A stretch of 64,000 bases of DNA from Micromonospora thermarum. GTDB taxonomy: Bacteria; Actinomycetota; Actinomycetes; Mycobacteriales; Micromonosporaceae. The DNA is taken from the NCBI RefSeq assembly GCF_012034245.1, contig NZ_JAATEO010000011.1, forward strand, positions 62,001-126,000. Direction: 5' to 3'. The notes under the pieces were generated by a model. That model was given only the letters and a program-made list of their open reading frames with translations, did not search any database and was not told the origin of the DNA. A program made the position numbers and the translations under genes. Shown here in pieces: positions 58,866 to 64,000 of the stretch (its first letter is position 1; every line of letters starts with the position of its first letter).

Positions 58866-59873
58866 TCAGCGCCCGGCGGCCACGGTGTCACCCGGCACGA
58901 CCGCGTGGGTCCCGCCCGCCGGGGCACCGGCTCCCCCGGTGCGCGCGAGCGCCACGAGGATGAGGCCGACCAGCGCGTACCCGGCCAGCACCGCGAGCGG
59001 TCGGCCGGCCGCCGCACCGTCGAAGAAGGCCGCCGACCGCAGCAGCGTCCCACCGGCACCCACCGGCAGCCACTGGCCCACCTCGCCCCACGGCTGCGGC
59101 AGCAGCTCCGGTGCGGCGCTGACCGCCGAGAGCGGGTTGCCGACCAGGAACACCAGCACGGCCCCGAGCGCCAGACCGACGCGGCCGAGCACGGCGCCGA
59201 GCCCGGCCACGGTCGCCGACGCCGCGAGCGCGAAGAGGCCGATCGCGCCCGCCTCGGCGAGCCGGTCGCCGTCGATGACACCCAACCAGTCGTGCAGCAC
59301 CGCGACGCCGGCGGCGCCGGCGAGCACCCCGAAGAGAGCGAGGCCGGTCAACCGCGCGAGGCGGCCCGTGACCAGCAGCACGACCAGTGCTCCGGCGAGC
59401 AGGCTGGTGAGTGCCAACGGGAGGAAGCCGGCCGCGAATCCCGCGCCGCGCGCGTCGTCCGGATCACCGGGGACCACCTCGACAACGGTCACGGGTCGGC
59501 CGGCGCCGAGCTGGTTCGCCGCCTCGGTGAGGAGCAGGCCGACGGTCGGGCTCGCCGCCGGCGCGGTGTGCAGGGCGAGCCCGTCGGGCCGGACGACGAA
59601 GGCGGCGTAGACCTCCCGGTCCCGCAGCGCCCGGTCGGCGGCCGCCGCGTCGGGCAGGGTGGCGATCTCGAAGGCCCCGGGCCGGGCGGCGGCGAGCCGC
59701 GCGGCCAACGGGCTCGCGACCGGCACCGGACCCGCGACGGCGACCGGCAGGTCCCGCGGCGCCAGGTTGGCCGCGGGCGCCGCGAACAGGGGTACGAGCA
59801 GTGCCTGCACACCGACCACGACGGCGGCCAGCAGCACGGCGAGTGACAGGGGTGACCGGACACGGGATGACAT
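58866..59873 (-). CDS. YhgE/Pip-like membrane protein
   Basis: 335 residues from ATG 59873 (GGAG five bases upstream). TM1 about 8-28, an extracellular domain of about 130 residues ('AAFVVRPDGLALHTAPAASP'), then about five TM helices. This shape is shared by YhgE/Pip-type and ABC-2-like exporter proteins. Specific function unknown. It is divergent from tetR with two palindromes between, so it is probably a repressed efflux or stress protein. Confidence 0.68.
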   Translation of the reverse strand: MSSRVRSPLSLAVLLAAVVVGVQALLVPLFAAPAANLAPRDLPVAVAGPVPVASPLAARLAAARPGAFEIATLPDAAAADRALRDREVYAAFVVRPDGLALHTAPAASPTVGLLLTEAANQLGAGRPVTVVEVVPGDPDDARGAGFAAGFLPLALTSLLAGALVVLLVTGRLARLTGLALFGVLAGAAGVAVLHDWLGVIDGDRLAEAGAIGLFALAASATVAGLGAVLGRVGLALGAVLVFLVGNPLSAVSAAPELLPQPWGEVGQWLPVGAGGTLLRSAAFFDGAAAGRPLAVLAGYALVGLILVALARTGGAGAPAGGTHAVVPGDTVAAGR

Positions 59874-59884
59874 GGCAACTCCAA

Positions 59885-59952
59885 AACGAATGCTCGTTCT
59901 CTTTACGTCCAGCGTCCTCCCGCCCCGCCCCGGTGTCAAGAACGAACGTTCG
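59885..59952. promoter_or_regulatory. Two TetR operator candidates
   Basis: AACGAATGCTCGTT (59885-59898, arms AACGA/TCGTT) and CGAACGTTCG inside AACGAACGTTCGCTT (59943-59952). Both share the (A)ACGAA half and lie 45 bases apart in the divergent gap. Confidence 0.55.
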
Positions 59953-59968
59953 CTTTACGCTGTATCCC

Positions 59969-60565
59969 GTGCCACGTGTCTCGGAGCACCACCTCGCCGC
60001 CCGCCGTCGCCAGATCGTCGACGCCGCCCGCCGCTGCTTCGTGCGGGACGGGTTCCACCGCACGACGATGCAGGACGTGATCGCCGAGGCCGGGCTCTCG
60101 GTCGGCGCGGTCTACCGCTACTTCCCGAGCAAGGCGGACCTCATCACCGCGATCGCCGAGGAGGCGGTCGGCGGCGTCGAGGGCATCCTCGCCGACCTGA
60201 TCCGCCGCGACCCGCCGCCTCCGCTGCTGGACGCCCTCGACCGCGCGCTGGAGTACGCCGAGGCCCAGATGGGCGACGACGGCGTCCTGCGGATCGCGAT
60301 CCAGGTCTGGGGCGAGGCACAGCGGGATCCGGCCCTGGCGGCCTTCGTGGCCCGGGCGTACGACGGCATCCGGAGCAACTTCGAGACGCTGGTCCGGCGC
60401 GCGCAGCGCACCGGCGAGGTGCCACCGGACGCCGACCCGCAGGCCGTCGGGGCAGCCCTCTTCGCCCTGGTCCCCGGCTGGTTCCTCCAGTGCATCCTCA
60501 CCGGCCGGCCGGACCGGGCGACCTACCTCGCCGGGGTACGCGCCCTCCTGCGCTCCGGCGCCTGA
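59969..60565 (+). CDS. TetR family transcriptional regulator
   Basis: 198 residues from GTG 59969. HTH 'TMQDVIAEAGLSVGAVYRYFPSKADLI' is typical TetR. The C-terminal domain 'LFALVPGWFLQCILTGRPD' is common in actinobacterial repressors of membrane exporters. It probably represses itself and the divergent membrane gene through the two palindromes. Its start overlaps a -10-like TGTATC, again suggesting a leaderless message. Confidence 0.88.
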   Translation: MPRVSEHHLAARRRQIVDAARRCFVRDGFHRTTMQDVIAEAGLSVGAVYRYFPSKADLITAIAEEAVGGVEGILADLIRRDPPPPLLDALDRALEYAEAQMGDDGVLRIAIQVWGEAQRDPALAAFVARAYDGIRSNFETLVRRAQRTGEVPPDADPQAVGAALFALVPGWFLQCILTGRPDRATYLAGVRALLRSGA

Positions 60566-60584
60566 CCGGTCCCGGCGGTGACGA

Positions 60585-60618
60585 CGAAGGGCGGGCGTCG
60601 GTCGACGCCCGCCCTTCG
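60585..60618. terminator. Bidirectional terminator between tetR and malG
   Basis: Perfect 16-bp stem CGAAGGGCGGGCGTCG / CGACGCCCGCCCTTCG with a 2-nt loop between convergent genes. Confidence 0.75.
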
Positions 60619-60634
60619 CGGATTCGGCCGCGCG

Positions 60635-61549
60635 TCAGCCCTTCGTACCGCCCGCGGTCAGCCCGGACACCAGGTGCCGCTGGGCGAAGAGGAACACCAG
60701 GCCCGCCGGCACGGTCACCAGGACCGCCGCCGCGGTGAGGTACTCCCACTGCGGGTTGAACTGCGGCACGAACTGCTGGAGCCCGTACGCCAGGGTGAAC
60801 TTGTTGTCGGTCTGGATGAAGGCCGACGCGTACGCCACCTCGCCCCACGCCGTGAGGAAGGTGTAGAAGGCGGTGACCGCGATGGCCGGGCGGGCCAACG
60901 GCAGCACGACCTTCCAGAAGATCCCGAACGGCCCGGCGCCGTCCAGCGCCGCCGCCTCGTCCAGCGAGGTGGGGATGGAGTCGAAGTAGCCCTTGAGCAT
61001 CCAGGCGCAGAACGGCACCGCGATGGTGAGGTACGCGATCACCAGCGACGGCAGGGTGTTGATCAGCCCCAGCCGAGCCATGATCGTGTAGATCGGCACG
61101 ATCAGGATGGCCACCGGGAACATCTGGGTGACCAGGAAGACCATCATCAGCGGCCGGCGGCCCGGGAAGTTGAACCGGGACACCGCGTAGCCGGTGGTGG
61201 CCGAGAAGAAGATGCCGATGATCATCGTAAGCGCGGCCACGATCACCGAGTTGAGCATCCACTTCGGGAAGCTCGTCTCGCTCAGCACGTAGCTGTAGTT
61301 GGCCAGGGTCGGGTCCGTGACCAGCGTCAGGTCGGTGCTCTGGACGGCGTACCCGGGCTTGAACGACGACAGCAGCACCCAGGCGATCGGCCCGATCGCG
61401 ATCAGCGACGCCAGGATCAGCGTGCCGTGCAGCAGCACCGACTTCACCGGGCTGCGCCGGCTGCGGCCGGGCCGCTTCGCGCCCCGACCCCGCGCCGCCG
61501 TGGCGGCCACGGCGGGAGTCGCCGCCGCGGGAGTGGTCAGCTGGCTCAT
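60635..61549 (-). CDS. malG: Maltose-type ABC transporter permease MalG
   Basis: 304 residues, six TM helices after a basic N-terminus. EAA loop 'SLDEAAALDGAGPFGIFWKVVLPLARPAI' zone, the contact with the ATPase, is intact. ATG 61549 is one base after the malF stop, so they are translated together. Belongs to the CUT1 family of di/oligosaccharide importers. Confidence 0.9.
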   Translation of the reverse strand: MSQLTTPAAATPAVAATAARGRGAKRPGRSRRSPVKSVLLHGTLILASLIAIGPIAWVLLSSFKPGYAVQSTDLTLVTDPTLANYSYVLSETSFPKWMLNSVIVAALTMIIGIFFSATTGYAVSRFNFPGRRPLMMVFLVTQMFPVAILIVPIYTIMARLGLINTLPSLVIAYLTIAVPFCAWMLKGYFDSIPTSLDEAAALDGAGPFGIFWKVVLPLARPAIAVTAFYTFLTAWGEVAYASAFIQTDNKFTLAYGLQQFVPQFNPQWEYLTAAAVLVTVPAGLVFLFAQRHLVSGLTAGGTKG

Positions 61550-61550
61550 G

Positions 61551-62570
61551 TCACCACACCTCGCCTTGCTTGCGCAGGACCCGCCGGTAGAACACCGAGA
61601 AGACCAGCAGGATCGACAGGATCAGCACGCCGTACGTCGACGCGAGCGAGTAGTTGCGGATGCCCTCGAACGCGGCCCGGTAGGCGCCGGTCACCAGGAT
61701 CTCGGTCTCGCCGGCCGGCTGGCCCTCGGTCACCAGGAAGATGATCGGGAACATGTTGAAGGTCCAGATGGTGCCGAGCAGGATCACCGTCATGCTGACC
61801 GAGCGCAGGCCCGGCAGCGTGATGTTCCGGAACCGCTGCCACGGCGAGGCGCCGTCGATCTCGGCCGCCTCGTACAGCTCGCCCGGAATGGTCTGCATGC
61901 CGCCGAGCAGCGCCACCATCATGAACGGCACGCCGAGCCAGATGTTGGTGACGATCGCGGTGAACAGTGACGTCCACCGGTCCGCGAACCAGTCGACCGG
62001 GTCGATGCCGAGCGACAGGAGCAGTGAGTTCGCCAGGCCGAAGCGCTCGTTGAAGATGAACTTCCACGCGAAGGCGCTGACGAACGCCGGCACCGCCCAC
62101 GGCAGCACCAGCAGCACCCGGTAGAGGCCACGGCCCCACATCGGGCGGTTGAGCATCACGGCCAGGCCGAGCCCGAGGCCGTAGTGGAAGGCGACGCCGA
62201 CGAAGGTCCAGATCAGCGTGATGCCGGTCCACTCCCAGAACTTTCCGACCTCGCCGGAGAGGACCTTCAGGTAGTTGTCGAGGCCGACGACCTCCCACTT
62301 GTTGGGGTTGTCCTTGCAGACCTCGCTGCCGGTGATCGACTTGGTGCAGATCTCCGCCACCTGGTTGGCCTCGGTGAGGTTGGTGAAGGAGAGCCAGACC
62401 CCGCGGAAGAGCGGGTAGAAGATCAGAACCGCCAGGACGATGACGACGGGCAGGACCATCGCCCAGGCGTACCAGTGCTTGTCCCAGCTTCGACGCAGCC
62501 GGGACGGTGGTGCGGAGCGGCGGCCGGACGGCGCGGACGCTGGCGCCGGCTCGGCTGTCACAGTGCGCAT
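61551..62570 (-). CDS. malF: Maltose-type ABC transporter permease MalF
   Basis: 339 residues with about six TM helices and a small periplasmic loop carrying two Cys ('EICTKSITGSEVCKDN'). EAA loop 'ELYEAAEIDGASPWQRFRNITLPGL' zone. AGGAG ten bases before ATG 62570. No malK is found in the window, so a shared ATPase such as MsiK is expected to energise it. Confidence 0.9.
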   Translation of the reverse strand: MRTVTAEPAPASAPSGRRSAPPSRLRRSWDKHWYAWAMVLPVVIVLAVLIFYPLFRGVWLSFTNLTEANQVAEICTKSITGSEVCKDNPNKWEVVGLDNYLKVLSGEVGKFWEWTGITLIWTFVGVAFHYGLGLGLAVMLNRPMWGRGLYRVLLVLPWAVPAFVSAFAWKFIFNERFGLANSLLLSLGIDPVDWFADRWTSLFTAIVTNIWLGVPFMMVALLGGMQTIPGELYEAAEIDGASPWQRFRNITLPGLRSVSMTVILLGTIWTFNMFPIIFLVTEGQPAGETEILVTGAYRAAFEGIRNYSLASTYGVLILSILLVFSVFYRRVLRKQGEVW

Positions 62571-62596
62571 ATCAGCTGTGCTCCTACGGGAGTGAG

Positions 62597-62639
62597 CCGG
62601 CAGGGCCGGCGACCGGTCACGGTCGCGCGGCCCTGCCGG
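62597..62639 (-). terminator. Attenuating hairpin between malE and malF
   Basis: CCGGCAGGGCCG GCGACCG stem (19 pairs, one-nt bulge, loop GTCA). It would lower malFG relative to malE. Confidence 0.65.
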
Positions 62640-62680
62640 GTGCCGAATTGGTCGCCGGCCGCTGCCAGCGCCGACTCAGG

Positions 62681-63982
62681 TCAGAGACCGTACGAGGTGA
62701 CGACCTCTGCCTTGTACTTCTTGGCGACGGCGTCGAGCGCGGCCTTCGGGTCCTTGTTCTGGATCAGGACCTCGGTGGCCATCTGGTCCAGCGGGCCGAA
62801 GAACTGACCGGCCTCGGGGATCCACGGGCGGGCCACGGCGGCCTCGACGACCGGCTGGTACGCCGCCACGATCGGGTTGTTCTTCACCGCGTCGAGGTTG
62901 TACGCCGACTTGCGGGTCGGCAGCAGGCCGAGCTTCTCGGAGAGGAAGGCCTGCGACTCGGCGGAGCTCATGAACTTCACGAAGGCGACGGCCGCGTCGA
63001 TCTTCTCCTGCGGCATGCCGGACCAGATCGTGTAGTTGTGGCCGCCGACCGGGCCACCCGCCTTGGCGGAGCCGGCCGGGACCGGGGCGATGCCCAGGTT
63101 CTCCAGGCCACCGAAGGCCGGCGCCGACTTGACGTTGTTGACCTCCCACGGACCGTTGATGATCATGGCGACCTTCTTCTCCTTGAAGAGGGTCATCATC
63201 GTGCCGTAGGAGTCGTTGGCGGACGGCTTGGCGGCCGCGCCGCTGGCGATGAGGTCCTTGGCGATCTTCAGCCCGGCGACGTTCTGGTCCGAGCCGACGG
63301 TGATCTTCTTGGACTGGACGTCGACCACGTCGCCGCCCTCGCCGTACATGAACGGCAGCATGAAGTAGCCGGCCGGGTTGATGTAGAGGCCCTCGGCGCC
63401 GGTCTTCTGCTTGATGGTCTGGGCGGCGGTCTTCAGCTCGGCCCAGGTCTTCGGCGGGGTGGAGATGCCGGCCTTGGTCAGCAGCTCCTTGTTGTACATG
63501 AGCGACAGCGTGTCGGTGACCTGCGGGACGCCGTACGTCTTGCCGTCGTACTTGTTCGACGAGAGCGGGGTCTCCAGGAAGTCCGACTCGTCGGCGAGCA
63601 GCTCCGAGCCGTCCAGCGCGTACAGGTAGCCGAGCGAGGCGAACTCCGGCACCCAGGCCACCTCGGCCCGCAGGATGTCCGGCGCGCCCGTCTTGGCCTG
63701 CGCGGCGGTCTTGAACTTGTTCTGGGCCTCACCGAACGGGACCGACTGGTAGTTGATCTTGACGTTCGGGTAGGTCTGGTTGAACTTGGCGATCAGCTCC
63801 TGGAACGCCGGACCCTCGTTCTTCGGGTCGGACGTGTCCCACCAGGTCAGTTCGGCCTTGAGGGCTGCGGGATCCGCCTTCGGCTGCTCCTCCGACTTCT
63901 TGTCCTCCCCGCCGCAGGCGGCGAGGGCGAGAGCAAGGGTGGTGGAGGCGAGAACGGCGATCCCCTTGGCTGTGCGACGCAT
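62681..63982 (-). CDS. malE: Maltose-type sugar-binding lipoprotein MalE
   Basis: 433 residues. Signal peptide and lipobox 'LALAAC' (Cys about 23). 'ELTWWDTSDPKNEGPAFQELI', 'GAPDILRAEVAWVPEFA', 'TYGVPQVTDTLSLMYNKELL' and 'VAMIINGPWEVNN' agree closely with actinobacterial MalE. It delivers maltose/maltodextrins to MalFG. AGGAG lies five bases before ATG 63982. The promoter and any MalR operator lie past the window edge. Confidence 0.92.
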   Translation of the reverse strand: MRRTAKGIAVLASTTLALALAACGGEDKKSEEQPKADPAALKAELTWWDTSDPKNEGPAFQELIAKFNQTYPNVKINYQSVPFGEAQNKFKTAAQAKTGAPDILRAEVAWVPEFASLGYLYALDGSELLADESDFLETPLSSNKYDGKTYGVPQVTDTLSLMYNKELLTKAGISTPPKTWAELKTAAQTIKQKTGAEGLYINPAGYFMLPFMYGEGGDVVDVQSKKITVGSDQNVAGLKIAKDLIASGAAAKPSANDSYGTMMTLFKEKKVAMIINGPWEVNNVKSAPAFGGLENLGIAPVPAGSAKAGGPVGGHNYTIWSGMPQEKIDAAVAFVKFMSSAESQAFLSEKLGLLPTRKSAYNLDAVKNNPIVAAYQPVVEAAVARPWIPEAGQFFGPLDQMATEVLIQNKDPKAALDAVAKKYKAEVVTSYGL

Positions 63983-64000
63983 GTTCGCTCCTAGATTGCC

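Overview
The window looks like chromosome from a high-GC actinomycete, most probably Micromonosporaceae (Micromonospora-like). Pointers are the strong GC3 bias, many GTG starts, short or leaderless 5' ends, a conservon (roadblock/DUF742/GTPase signalling set), BlaI/BlaR and BMP-type nucleoside transport genes, and a gene order resembling the Mycobacterium tuberculosis lpdA-to-cdd region (lpdA, small conserved gene, M20 amidohydrolase, phosphomannomutase, upp, add, deoA, cdd). The genus is inferred from style and synteny. No rRNA, tRNA, CRISPR array or intact insertion sequence was seen.

Layout. 1-6.7 kb: efflux and stress functions, namely a DHA2-type MFS pump cut by the window edge, a divergent MarR, a TetR with DoxX-like membrane gene and twin operators, and a second MarR coupled to a heterodimeric ABC exporter. 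6.7-8.1 kb: a short threonyl-tRNA synthetase without an editing domain, preceded by a 17-codon leader peptide with three consecutive Thr codons and a strong terminator, the layout of ribosome-mediated attenuation. 8.5-10.6 kb: DedA protein, HigBA-like toxin-antitoxin pair, DUF998 membrane protein. 10.6-18.6 kb: lpdA, GGCT-like protein, a minus-strand run (metallo-beta-lactamase-fold protein, coiled-coil protein, SCO6745-like protein, GNAT), a DUF4349 lipoprotein and an M20 amidohydrolase. 19-25.5 kb: acyl-CoA mutase large subunit, membrane Ser/Thr kinase, phosphohexomutase, GPP34 protein. 25.5-29.6 kb: upp, deoC and two aldehyde dehydrogenase-family genes.

29.6-36.9 kb: a BlaI-type repressor and a BlaR/M56 protease sit directly upstream of cydA-cydB-cydD-cydC. 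A perfect 19-bp inverted repeat built from BlaI-like half-sites lies in the cydA promoter region, which suggests that this pair controls cytochrome bd. 36.9-46.7 kb: permease-prefix protein, PadR repressor, an acidic protein, a 777-residue protein whose N-terminus resembles an inactive IS110-type transposase, and the facing conservon (cvnA-D). The 777-residue protein and the CvnA kinase share a C-terminal motif set, which is one of the more unusual observations here.

46.9-58.2 kb: uridine kinase-like gene, adenosine deaminase, an RlmA-type rRNA methyltransferase with a palindromic element inserted in frame, then a long minus-strand nucleoside uptake and catabolism operon (BMP lipoprotein, ATPase, two permeases, cdd with an extra C-terminal domain, deoA, DUF4272). 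Together with upp, deoC, ALDH, pgm and add this forms a pathway taking nucleosides to bases and deoxyribose/ribose phosphates. 58.4-64 kb: small membrane proteins, a divergent TetR with two palindromic operators, and a malEFG transporter lacking its own ATPase.
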